Part shown: piece by piece, positions 1 to 6,359 of the stretch
How the letters are laid out: the number at the start of each line of letters is the position of its first letter
Numbering within the stretch: position 1 is the first letter of the stretch
Assembly (NCBI GenBank): GCA_045536365.1
Contig: JAZSNL010000021.1
Location: 1 to 7,361, forward strand
Length of the DNA: 7,361 bases
Source of the DNA: JAZSNL01 sp045536365
GTDB lineage: Bacteria; Bacillota_I; Bacilli_A; ML615J-28; CAG-313
Reading direction: 5' to 3'
The notes under the pieces: generated by a model
Databases searched by the model: none
Told to the model about the DNA's origin: nothing
What the model saw: the letters and a program-made list of their open reading frames with translations, nothing else
Position numbers and translations under genes: made by a program

Positions 1-3000
1 CTAAAGTAGTTACTAAAGAAACATTCCATAGTAATTCTCATCCTAATATTAAAGGTGTTTATAACAAAACTGAAAACTTAGAAGCTCATAAATGGTTATT
101 TGAATTTGTTAAAGCTGAAATCACAGCTTTAGGTGCAGATAATGGTTATGTAGTTGAAACAGTTGAAATGTTAGATAAGATGATCGCAGGTGATACTACT
201 GCAATCGGTAGTAGTTCATATGCAAACGGAAGAACTTTATTCCGTCACTTCTTACATAACTACATTAATAAAAACCATGAAGCTGTAAATAGCGCTTATA
301 CTAAGTTTGTTCCTGACTTTACATTAGAAGAAAATCAAGCTAAGTTTATGGCAGCTATGATTAACTTACCTGAAGAATGGACATACGGTGCTGCTTTACC
401 TACTCCTTCTAAAGAAGGTTATAACTTCTTAGGTTGGTATGCTGGTGAAACTAAAGTTGAAACTGTTACTGGTGAATTAGCATTAACTGCTAAATGGGAA
501 GAAATCGTTGTTGCTCCTACTAAATATAATTTAATTTTAAATTTAAATAGTGGTGTATTAGAAAACATTCCTACTGAATATGAAGTTGCAACTGGTTTAG
601 TATTACCTACTCCTACAAGAGAAGGATTTGATTTCTTAGGTTGGTTTGATAATGCTGAATTAACTGGTGAAGCTGTTACTGAAATCGCTGCTGGTTCAGA
701 AGGTAATAAAGAATTCTATGCTAAATGGGCTGAAAAAACTGTTGAACCTCCACTTGAAGGTGAATTTGAAATCACTTATGAATTAAATGGTGGACACTGG
801 GCTCAAAACGATATTACAAATTATGAAGGATTCCGTGAAGCTATTCTTGCTGACTTCGAAGCTTATTTCTCTAAATTAGCTGGTAAAGAAGTTACAATTA
901 ACAGAATAAGTGAAAATACAGATCCTAACACAGATAACTGGCATATCACTGACTTTATGGGTGTTTCTTATCTTTACAGAGATAACATTGAAGCATTCTT
1001 TACAACAGAAGAAGTTTATGCAGCTAAATGGGGATGGGTATTTGATCAATTAAAAGCTGATGGTATCGAAGCTGATGCAGCATGGGCTGGATACAGATCT
1101 ACTGTATTAAGAGGTTGGACTCATGGTTTCATTTATCAAACTAAGTATGATAAATGGCCTAAAGGTAATGACTATTCTAATAATACATTTGATTTAATCG
1201 AAGGTAAAATCACTGCAAAAGTTGAAGTTCCTGGTCCTAGTATGTATGATGCAAAAGTTGGTGTTAAATTAGATGAAGCTTATAAAGAAGATCATAAATT
1301 TGCTGGTTGGTATACAACTCCTGATTTCAGCGGTGAAGCATTAAAAGAAATCAAAGCTGGTACTACTGGAAATATCACTTTATATGCTAAATTTAATAAA
1401 AACGGTGCTGAATTATTAGTTGGTGCTGATAAACAATATAAAACTATTGCTGAAGCTTTAGCAGCAGCAAATGAAGGCGATATTATCGTTTTAGATGCTG
1501 GTGAATATGCATTAGGCGAAGTTATCAATAAGAGCGTAACTATTAAAGGTCCTAACGCTGATTTACCTGCTCCAGCAGTTCAAAATCCTGAAGCTATTAT
1601 TAATGTTGCAAAAGACGTAGCTGGTAACTTAGCAGCTGCTAATATTGAATTCAATGGTGTTCACCTAGTTGGTACTGGTGGAGGCGCTGGTATTCCTGGT
1701 GTATTCTTCCAAGATGGTGGAAATATTGAATCTTTAAAATTCAAGAGTTGTGTAATCTCTGATATGAATACTTTCGTTAAATTTATTAATGAAGGTTCTA
1801 ATTTAGATTTAGTTATCGAAGATTGTCATTTCTATATGATTGGTCAATTTATCGTTTGGACAACTAAATCAATTAACAAAACTATTCTTTTAGGAAACGT
1901 TATTGATGGTAATACTTGCGGTGCTGTAACAAATGCTGCAGCTGCATTATTCAGAATCAGAACTGGTTCTTTAGAAGCTTATAATAACGTATTTAATGGT
2001 GATTCAGCTAACACTCCTGGTTATTTCGAATGTTCAGCTGAACAATCATTTGTTAAATATAATGTATTTAATGGTGTTCGTTTATTCGTACATCCTACTG
2101 CTGCTAATAATATCGTATTTGATGAAAATATGTATATTTCTATTGGTGGTTCAGTATTAGAAGCTGCTCCTGCTGAATTAGTTGGTGGAGGCACTATTAC
2201 TGCTGATAAAGCTGTATGCACATCTGCAGAAGAATTACAAAATGCTTATAATAAATATTTATTAACTCAATATCCTGACCGTTACTTCAATGTATCTTTT
2301 GATGCTGCTGGTGGTAAATTTGGTGGATCTTATCCAGTTGTTTATGACAGTGAAGCTGGTATTGCTAGCTTACCTGCTGTAGAACGTGTTGGATATATTT
2401 TCCAAGGTTGGTTATTAAATGGTGAAGTTGTTGAATCTATTCCTGCTGGAACAACTGGTGAATTAAAATTAGTTGCTTCTTGGAAAGAAGATGCATTAGT
2501 AGTAGATGGTACTACTGAAGAAGGTCACTTTGCAACATTAGCTGATGCTTTAGCTGCAGCTAAAGAAGGTGACACTATCTTAATTCTTGCTGGTGAATAT
2601 GCTGATGATGCTACAATTAGTATTTCTAATTTAATTATTAAAGGTCCTAATGCTGGTATCAATGCTGTAAACGGAACAAGAAATCCTGAAGCTGTTATTA
2701 AAGGTGTATGGACACTTGATGCAGCTGCTAAAAATGTAACAATTGATGGTTTAGCATTTACTGGTGCTGCTCAAATTAAGGGTACTGCTAGTTCTGCTAC
2801 ATATGAAGGTTTAGTATTCCAAAACAATAAAGTTTATGATACTAATGCTTCTGAAACTGCTTATGATGCATGGACAAGATATGCTTTAGATGCATTCTTA
2901 GATTTTAAATTAGCAAGCGGTGGAAAAACTGTTAAATTCGAAATTTTAAATAATGAATTTAAAAATGTTGATGCTGTTGTTGCTTTAATTAACAGAGCTG

Positions 3001-6000
3001 AAAATTTAGTTGTTGATGGTAACTCATTTGTTGATTTCGGTCAAGATGCTATTCGTGTTGAAGGTGGTTATGTTGGTGGTGTTATCGCAGTTACTAATAA
3101 TGAATTCGTTCAAAATACTGCTGAACATGGACATATTGCTTTCTATTTAATGTCATCTTCACATCAAACATTAGATACAACTGTTCTTGTTGAAAATAAC
3201 TTATTCAAACAAATTGGTCAAGCTCATACAGATGTATTTACTGGTGCAATTGCTGCTGGTAGATTCCAAGAACAAAAAGCTGTAAATTGGTCAATTAAAG
3301 GTAATGTATTTGATCATTGTTATGATATTATGTGGTTAAGAAATAATGGTGCAACAAGTGCTAACTTTAGTTGTAAAGTTGAAAATAACCAATTCTTAGG
3401 TTTACCTCATAATTATTATTATGGTTCTTATAGAGGTACTGATTCTGAATCTACTAACCCTCATTTAACAGTATTTGGCGCTAACTATTATGAAGATAAT
3501 GAAGGTAACGTAATTACTGATTTAAGTGCATATGCAGAAATGTTTAAACATTTAGCATCTTATGGAACTGCATTAGCTGAAAAACCTGTTAATGGTGAAG
3601 TTGAAGCTGTTAAGTTCTATACAATTTCTTATGAATTAAATGGTGGTAAAACTTATGAAACATTTGTTAAAGAATATAATTCTTTAAATGATGCTCCTAT
3701 TGCTTTACCTACATTAGAAAAAGCTAATCATAACTTTAATGGTTGGTTATTAAACGGTGAATTAGTAAGTGAAATCCCTGCAAATGCGAAAGGAGATTTA
3801 TATTTAGTGGCTGACTTTACTGTTTTAGAAGGTGAAATTTATACAATTGAATTTGAACCTAATAAAGAAACTCCTATTTGGCCTTCTCGTGCAGCTAATA
3901 ACAGAGAAGAAATTATCGCTGAGTTATATGCTGATTTATATGAATGGGCTCAAGGTAATGGTGAAACTAGATCATATGATGAATATGTAGCTTATATCGA
4001 AGCTGAATTAAAAGCTTATAATGATATTAAATTACGTAATACTGAATTAGGTAATTATCCAGCAGAAGATGGAAGTACTGAATATTTCTTCAACGTTCCT
4101 AAATATTATCAAAAATGGAAAGGTTTCTTTGAAGTATTTAATACTGCTATGCTAGCTGTTAACTCTGGTCAAGTATTCTATACAGATACTTACGCTGCAA
4201 TGGTTAGATTATATCAATTTATCTCTTGGAGTAGTACTGGTCAAGGTTATTTCAATGGTCATTTAAGCAAGATGTGTGCTGCTACACAAGTTGCTAAAGA
4301 AATTCCTGATTCATATCGTGGTGGTCAAACATTCGAACTTCCTCAATTAGCATTAAAGAATGGTTTAGCATTCTTAGGTTGGTATGATAATCCTGAATTT
4401 ACAGGTGAACCTATTAACGCAATCGTTTCAACTGATACAGGTAACAAGAAATTCTACGCTAAATGGGAAGCTGAAATTGTTCCTACAGTGTTCACTGTAA
4501 ATCAAATTTCTGAATTATTATTATTCACAACTCATCAATTAGAATGGACATTAGCTCCTGAAAATGCAACAAATAAAGAAATCGAATTCTTCACAAGTGA
4601 TGAAAGTATCGTTTCTGTTTCTGCAAAAGGTTTATTAACTGCTCATGCAAATGGTAAAGCTACTATTACTATTAAAGTATATGGTAACCGTGAATTAGAC
4701 CTTGTATTTGATGTTGTTGTATATACAAATGATATTATTGAAGCTTCATTTGAAGGTGAATCTTACGCTGTTGTAGGTGAAACTTTACAAATCAATGCAA
4801 ATGTTGTTCGTAAAGACGGATCTACTGCAGATGTTAAATGGGAATCATTAACTCCTGAAATTGCAACTGTTAATGAAGATGGTACTGTTACTGCTAAATC
4901 AGCTGGTATTGCTAAGATTGTTGCAAGTGATCCTACTAATGCTGAATTAAAAGTTGAATTCTTAGTAACTGTTTTATCAGAAGAAGCTAGTGGTATTGCT
5001 AAATTCTTATTAGATAGCCATGAAAGTAATGTATTCTCTCAATACAATTTAGGTATTGGTTCTGGTGTTCCTGTTTACTATAAAGATATTTTCGGAAGTG
5101 TAAGTAAACTTCTTATGACTCGTGAATATCAAGTAGATGATTCATTAAAGAATAAAGAAAAAGAAGCTAATACTGGAGATTACTTTGATCCTATTACTTC
5201 AATCGAATTCATTACTGTTCACTACACTGGTAATATGAGTTCTGGTGCTGATGCTGAAGCTAACGCTAAATACTTCGTTGGAGATAACGCTGTATCAATT
5301 CACTACTGTACTGGTAATGATGGTATCTTCCAAGCATTAACTCATGACTTAGGTGGTTACCATGCTGGTGACTCTGGTGCTATGGATGTTGTTGGTGAAT
5401 TCAAGTGGATTCCTTCTGGTGTTAAAGTTGCTGAAGGTGATCCTATGTATCCTGACTTCTCAATTTCTACTGATTTCTATTATGAAATTAATGGTCAAAA
5501 GACTACTATTCCAATGCCAAGACCTTGGAATTATAGTGGAAGAGGAACTGATCATACATTAAATGCTGATGGTACTATTTCTTCTCACGCAGGATTTGGT
5601 CAAAGCGGTTTCGCAAATAGAGAACCTGAATCATTCATGAATGATATGGCATTACCATTCAAGATTGTTGATGGTGAATACTATATGGGTACAACTTGGT
5701 GGTGTTACACTCAAGTTTACGAAGGAAGAATTTGTTCAACTGGTGGTAATAGAAACTCTTTAGGTATTGAATCATGTGTTGATAAAGGCTCTGACTTATG
5801 GTTAACATGGCAAATCACTGCTCAATTAGTAGCAAGATTAATGACTCAATACGGTTTAGATATTACTAGAGTTAGAGGTCACCATTTCTTCACTGCAAAA
5901 GATTGTCCTCAACCAATGTTAGAAAATAACTTATGTATTTGGTGGAAATTCTTAGAATTAGTTGAAGCTGAACGCACATTATTAACTGAATATAGCGATT

Positions 6001-6173
6001 ATGAAATTACATTTGAATCTCATAACCCAGAAATCGTTGATAACTATGGTAGAATTATTGCTCAACCTAGTGAAACAACATGTGTATCTTATACTGTAAC
6101 ATTCAGTAAAGATGGACAATCTGAGTCTATTACATTATCATCTGTAATTAATGGCTTATACGTAGGTAGATAA
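1..6173 (+). CDS. Giant modular surface protein with C-terminal N-acetylmuramoyl-L-alanine amidase (5' partial)
   Basis: The frame is open from the left edge (first full codon at base 3) to TAA at 6171-6173, giving at least 2,056 residues. The first in-frame ATG (168) is not a likely start: it has no Shine-Dalgarno sequence and lies inside a folded module, so the true start is upstream. Modules by residue: interrupted InlB repeat (1-167), InlB repeat (174-243), interrupted InlB repeat (255-466), beta-helix (467-759), InlB repeat (760-830), beta-helix (831-1204), InlB repeat (1205-1278), interrupted InlB repeat (1279-1491), two Big_2 domains (1492-1661), Amidase_2 (about 1731-1996) and an Ig-like tail (1997-2056). 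The family role of Amidase_2 is to cut the MurNAc-L-alanine bond of peptidoglycan. The other modules are typical of extracellular binding or spacing. No LPXTG or C-terminal membrane segment is present, so any anchor or signal peptide must be in the missing N-terminus. A terminator follows closely. The in vivo target (own wall, other bacteria or host material) cannot be told. Confidence 0.93.
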   Translation, partial: KVVTKETFHSNSHPNIKGVYNKTENLEAHKWLFEFVKAEITALGADNGYVVETVEMLDKMIAGDTTAIGSSSYANGRTLFRHFLHNYINKNHEAVNSAYTKFVPDFTLEENQAKFMAAMINLPEEWTYGAALPTPSKEGYNFLGWYAGETKVETVTGELALTAKWEEIVVAPTKYNLILNLNSGVLENIPTEYEVATGLVLPTPTREGFDFLGWFDNAELTGEAVTEIAAGSEGNKEFYAKWAEKTVEPPLEGEFEITYELNGGHWAQNDITNYEGFREAILADFEAYFSKLAGKEVTINRISENTDPNTDNWHITDFMGVSYLYRDNIEAFFTTEEVYAAKWGWVFDQLKADGIEADAAWAGYRSTVLRGWTHGFIYQTKYDKWPKGNDYSNNTFDLIEGKITAKVEVPGPSMYDAKVGVKLDEAYKEDHKFAGWYTTPDFSGEALKEIKAGTTGNITLYAKFNKNGAELLVGADKQYKTIAEALAAANEGDIIVLDAGEYALGEVINKSVTIKGPNADLPAPAVQNPEAIINVAKDVAGNLAAANIEFNGVHLVGTGGGAGIPGVFFQDGGNIESLKFKSCVISDMNTFVKFINEGSNLDLVIEDCHFYMIGQFIVWTTKSINKTILLGNVIDGNTCGAVTNAAAALFRIRTGSLEAYNNVFNGDSANTPGYFECSAEQSFVKYNVFNGVRLFVHPTAANNIVFDENMYISIGGSVLEAAPAELVGGGTITADKAVCTSAEELQNAYNKYLLTQYPDRYFNVSFDAAGGKFGGSYPVVYDSEAGIASLPAVERVGYIFQGWLLNGEVVESIPAGTTGELKLVASWKEDALVVDGTTEEGHFATLADALAAAKEGDTILILAGEYADDATISISNLIIKGPNAGINAVNGTRNPEAVIKGVWTLDAAAKNVTIDGLAFTGAAQIKGTASSATYEGLVFQNNKVYDTNASETAYDAWTRYALDAFLDFKLASGGKTVKFEILNNEFKNVDAVVALINRAENLVVDGNSFVDFGQDAIRVEGGYVGGVIAVTNNEFVQNTAEHGHIAFYLMSSSHQTLDTTVLVENNLFKQIGQAHTDVFTGAIAAGRFQEQKAVNWSIKGNVFDHCYDIMWLRNNGATSANFSCKVENNQFLGLPHNYYYGSYRGTDSESTNPHLTVFGANYYEDNEGNVITDLSAYAEMFKHLASYGTALAEKPVNGEVEAVKFYTISYELNGGKTYETFVKEYNSLNDAPIALPTLEKANHNFNGWLLNGELVSEIPANAKGDLYLVADFTVLEGEIYTIEFEPNKETPIWPSRAANNREEIIAELYADLYEWAQGNGETRSYDEYVAYIEAELKAYNDIKLRNTELGNYPAEDGSTEYFFNVPKYYQKWKGFFEVFNTAMLAVNSGQVFYTDTYAAMVRLYQFISWSSTGQGYFNGHLSKMCAATQVAKEIPDSYRGGQTFELPQLALKNGLAFLGWYDNPEFTGEPINAIVSTDTGNKKFYAKWEAEIVPTVFTVNQISELLLFTTHQLEWTLAPENATNKEIEFFTSDESIVSVSAKGLLTAHANGKATITIKVYGNRELDLVFDVVVYTNDIIEASFEGESYAVVGETLQINANVVRKDGSTADVKWESLTPEIATVNEDGTVTAKSAGIAKIVASDPTNAELKVEFLVTVLSEEASGIAKFLLDSHESNVFSQYNLGIGSGVPVYYKDIFGSVSKLLMTREYQVDDSLKNKEKEANTGDYFDPITSIEFITVHYTGNMSSGADAEANAKYFVGDNAVSIHYCTGNDGIFQALTHDLGGYHAGDSGAMDVVGEFKWIPSGVKVAEGDPMYPDFSISTDFYYEINGQKTTIPMPRPWNYSGRGTDHTLNADGTISSHAGFGQSGFANREPESFMNDMALPFKIVDGEYYMGTTWWCYTQVYEGRICSTGGNRNSLGIESCVDKGSDLWLTWQITAQLVARLMTQYGLDITRVRGHHFFTAKDCPQPMLENNLCIWWKFLELVEAERTLLTEYSDYEITFESHNPEIVDNYGRIIAQPSETTCVSYTVTFSKDGQSESITLSSVINGLYVGR
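3..503 (+). other. Interrupted InlB-type repeat A (5' part missing) with helical insert
   Basis: The end of this segment is the second half of a Listeria-Bacteroides (Flg_new) repeat: LPTPSKEGYNFLGWY (GWY at residues 144-146) and then LTAKWEE. The expected first strand (YxLNGG type) is not found just ahead of it. Instead there are at least 120 residues that look mostly helical, including EAHKWLFEFVKAEITAL (W31) and SYANGRTLFRHFLHNYI (Y73, R77). The same arrangement occurs complete at 765-1400 and 3837-4475, so I infer that the first strand lies upstream of the window. The function of the insert is unknown. Confidence 0.6.
522..731 (+). other. Canonical InlB-type (Flg_new) repeat 1
   Basis: Residues 174-243. 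It has the usual pattern: a first strand YNLILNLNSG, then LPTPTREGFDFLGWF, an acidic turn, and the closing FYAKWAE. The roughly 70-residue length is normal for the Listeria-Bacteroides repeat, a beta-grasp-like module of surface proteins. It is a useful length reference for the interrupted copies in the same protein. Confidence 0.85.
765..1400 (+). other. Interrupted InlB-type repeat B with ~140-residue insert
   Basis: Residues 255-466, 212 residues against about 70 for a normal repeat. The first strand FEITYELNGG ends at residue 264, and the matching second half (FAGWYTTPDFSGEALKEI, then LYAKFNK) has its GWY only at 435-437. A normal repeat leaves about 27 residues between these points, so roughly 140 are inserted. 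The insert begins with a predicted helix (FREAILADFEAYFSKLAGKE). It contains AFFTTEEVYAAKWGWVFDQL (W343) and AAWAGYRSTVLRGWTHGFI (R365), which resemble pieces of the inserts at 3-503 and 3837-4475. Confidence 0.7.
1401..2279 (+). other. Right-handed parallel beta-helix domain 1 (pectin-lyase-like fold)
   Basis: Residues 467-759. The N-terminal cap is typical of pectin-lyase-like folds: KTIAEALAAANEGDIIVLDA, then GEY and a VTIKGPN strand. It is followed by short rungs ending in turn motifs such as IEDCHF, LLGNVIDG, AYNNVFNG and KYNVFNG. Proteins with this fold often bind or cut polysaccharides, but many are only structural or adhesive. I see no convincing catalytic set, so a binding or scaffold role is the safer reading. 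It is paired with a second copy at 2493-3614. Confidence 0.75.
2280..2492 (+). other. Canonical InlB-type repeat 2, between the two beta-helices
   Basis: Residues 760-830. It has RYFNVSFDAAGG, then VGYIFQGWLLNGEVVESIPA and the closing LVASWKED. GWLLNGE is shared with the repeat at 3615-3836 but differs from the GWY/GWF form of the other copies, so these two repeats form a subgroup that follows the two beta-helices. Confidence 0.85.
2493..3614 (+). other. Right-handed parallel beta-helix domain 2 with asparagine-ladder rungs
   Basis: Residues 831-1204. The cap FATLADALAAAKEGDTILIL, GEY and IIKGPNAG closely matches the cap of the first beta-helix, pointing to duplication. Regular rungs carry N-x-F turns: NNEF (983-986), GNSF (to 1009), NNEF (1032-1035), NNLF (1065-1068), GNVF (to 1103) and NNQF (1128-1131). 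Their phenylalanines are 23 to 35 residues apart, as expected for a stacked asparagine ladder in a beta-helix. No sure active site is visible. A role in carbohydrate or surface binding is inference. Confidence 0.78.
3615..3836 (+). other. Canonical InlB-type repeat 3
   Basis: Residues 1205-1278: FYTISYELNGG, then LPTLEKANHNFNGWLLNGEL and a closing LVADF in place of the usual AKW. Length is normal, so this copy carries no insert. It sits directly before the third interrupted repeat. Confidence 0.82.
3837..4475 (+). other. Interrupted InlB-type repeat C with ~140-residue insert
   Basis: Residues 1279-1491, 213 residues, almost the same length as the interrupted repeat at 765-1400. The first strand is IYTIEFEPN (to 1287). 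The second half, LAFLGWYDNPEFTGEPI, has GWY at 1459-1461 and closes with KFYAKWEAE. The insert starts with NREEIIAELYADLYEWAQG. It holds YFFNVPKYYQKWKGFFEVFN (W1372) and TYAAMVRLYQFISWS (R1402), which match in order the helix, K-W and Y/R segments of the other insert. Confidence 0.7.
4476..4985 (+). other. Tandem Big_2 bacterial Ig-like domains
   Basis: Residues 1492-1577 and 1578-1661. Each has the Big_2 signature: an initial strand, a xWxxxxPEIATV-like core and G-x-(L/V)-T-A-x-x-x-G-x-A-x-I. The first copy reads FFTSDESIVSVSAKGLLTAH and then GKATITIKV. The second reads KWESLTPEIATVNEDGTVTA and then GIAKIVA. Such domains usually act as rigid extracellular spacers or adhesion modules; here they sit between the repeat region and the amidase. 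Confidence 0.88.
5193..5990 (+). other. N-acetylmuramoyl-L-alanine amidase (Amidase_2/PGRP-like) domain with large internal insertion
   Basis: Residues about 1731-1996. Order of motifs: FITVHYTGN (H1740, first zinc ligand), VSIHYCTGNDGIFQAL (H1767), GGYHAGDSG (H1787), NSLGIESC (1918-1925), a helix DLWLTWQITAQLVARLMTQY, and GHHFFTAKDCPQPM. In T7 lysozyme and PGRPs the second His and Cys zinc ligands are eight residues apart, with a catalytic Lys two before the Cys; here H1960, K1966 and C1968 fit exactly. The zinc site and catalytic Lys are therefore present and the enzyme is probably active. Between H1787 and N1918 there are about 130 residues where the family normally has a short loop, so roughly 110 are extra. 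This stretch is aromatic-rich and includes RPWNYSGRGTD and TTWWCYTQVYEGRICSTGG. Confidence 0.88.
5991..6173 (+). other. C-terminal short Ig-like (atypical Big) tail
   Basis: Residues 1997-2056. The pattern ITFESHNPEIVDNYGRIIAQ, then VSYTVTFSKDGQSES and a final strand, looks like the second part of a bacterial Ig-like domain of the atypical Big type. The protein ends right after it with no sorting signal. The call rests on pattern only. Confidence 0.5.
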
Positions 6174-6187
6174 TTATAAAAAAACAA

Positions 6188-6220
6188 AAAAGTCGACTAG
6201 AAATAGTCGACTTTTCTTTT
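6188..6220 (+). terminator. Rho-independent terminator after the amidase gene
   Basis: A perfect 12-bp stem (6188-6199 with 6204-6215, core AGTCGACTA/TAGTCGACT) closes on a GAAA tetraloop (6200-6203) and runs into TTTTCTTTT. It starts 15 bases after the TAA. The A-run on its left would give a T-tract on the other strand, so it could work both ways, though both neighbours read rightwards. Confidence 0.92.
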
Positions 6221-6227
6221 AAAAATA

Positions 6228-6259
6228 TAAAAAATAATAAAGTAACTTATTATTTTTTA
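6228..6259. repeat. All-A/T inverted repeat in the intergenic region
   Basis: Thirteen perfect base pairs, 6228-6240 (TAAAAAATAATAA) with 6247-6259, separated by AGTAAC. It lies between the terminator and the next promoter. It might be a weak second hairpin or a chance product of very A/T-rich DNA. No T-tract follows it, so I do not call it a terminator. Confidence 0.45.
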
Positions 6260-6288
6260 ATAAATTAAAATAATGATGAAATTAAAAT

Positions 6289-6302
6289 AGAAAACGCTTG
6301 CA
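6289..6302 (+). promoter_or_regulatory. cre-like operator (CcpA/LacI-family) overlapping the -35
   Basis: AGAAAACGCTTGCA matches 13 of 14 positions of the Bacillus cre consensus TGWAARCGYTWNCW; only the first base differs. The central AAACGCTT is typical of LacI-family operators. It overlaps the -35 box by five bases, so a bound regulator would be expected to repress the lipoprotein gene. Binding by CcpA rather than another LacI-family protein cannot be decided here. Confidence 0.55.
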
Positions 6303-6326
6303 AGAAAATAAAGAAAGTGTTATAAT
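6298..6326 (+). promoter_or_regulatory. Sigma-A-type promoter of the lipoprotein gene
   Basis: A -35 TTGCAA (6298-6303, four of six consensus bases) is 17 bases from a perfect -10 TATAAT (6321-6326). A TG at 6318-6319 makes it an extended -10 (TGTTATAAT). The expected transcription start is near 6333, giving a short leader of under 30 bases with no room for a riboswitch. Confidence 0.85.
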
Positions 6327-6342
6327 AAGGTGTAAATATTAA

Positions 6343-6350
6343 AGAAAGGA
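6343..6350 (+). promoter_or_regulatory. Ribosome binding site for the lipoprotein gene
   Basis: AGAAAGGA ends nine bases before the ATG at 6360. It fixes the start, which is also the one that gives a complete signal peptide. Confidence 0.85.
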
Positions 6351-6359
6351 TTATAATAT

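Noticed and set aside
168..170. ATG at 168 as the start of the large gene
   Set aside because: The same frame is open for 55 more codons to the window edge, the upstream bases lack a Shine-Dalgarno sequence, no signal peptide follows, and the site falls inside an InlB-repeat insert.
1292..1528. Minus-strand open frame of 78 codons (and another at 2021-2221)
   Set aside because: Both lie fully inside the large gene, antisense to recognisable domains, and arise from its skewed codon use. They match no family I recognise.
1401..3614. Active polysaccharide lyase or pectinesterase in the beta-helices
   Set aside because: The fold is likely, but I could not find a convincing set of catalytic residues for those enzyme families.
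5353..5562. Plus-strand open frame of 69 codons in another phase
   Set aside because: It overlaps the amidase domain in a shifted frame and has a low-complexity hydrophobic product with no ribosome site; a shadow.
3..6173. Mycoplasma-type code with TGA as tryptophan
   Set aside because: All Trp codons in both frames are TGG and no in-frame TGA occurs, so there is no sign of recoding.
5991..6173. LPXTG or membrane anchor at the C-terminus of the amidase protein
   Set aside because: The last 60 residues form an Ig-like pattern with no LPXTG-like motif, hydrophobic helix or basic tail.
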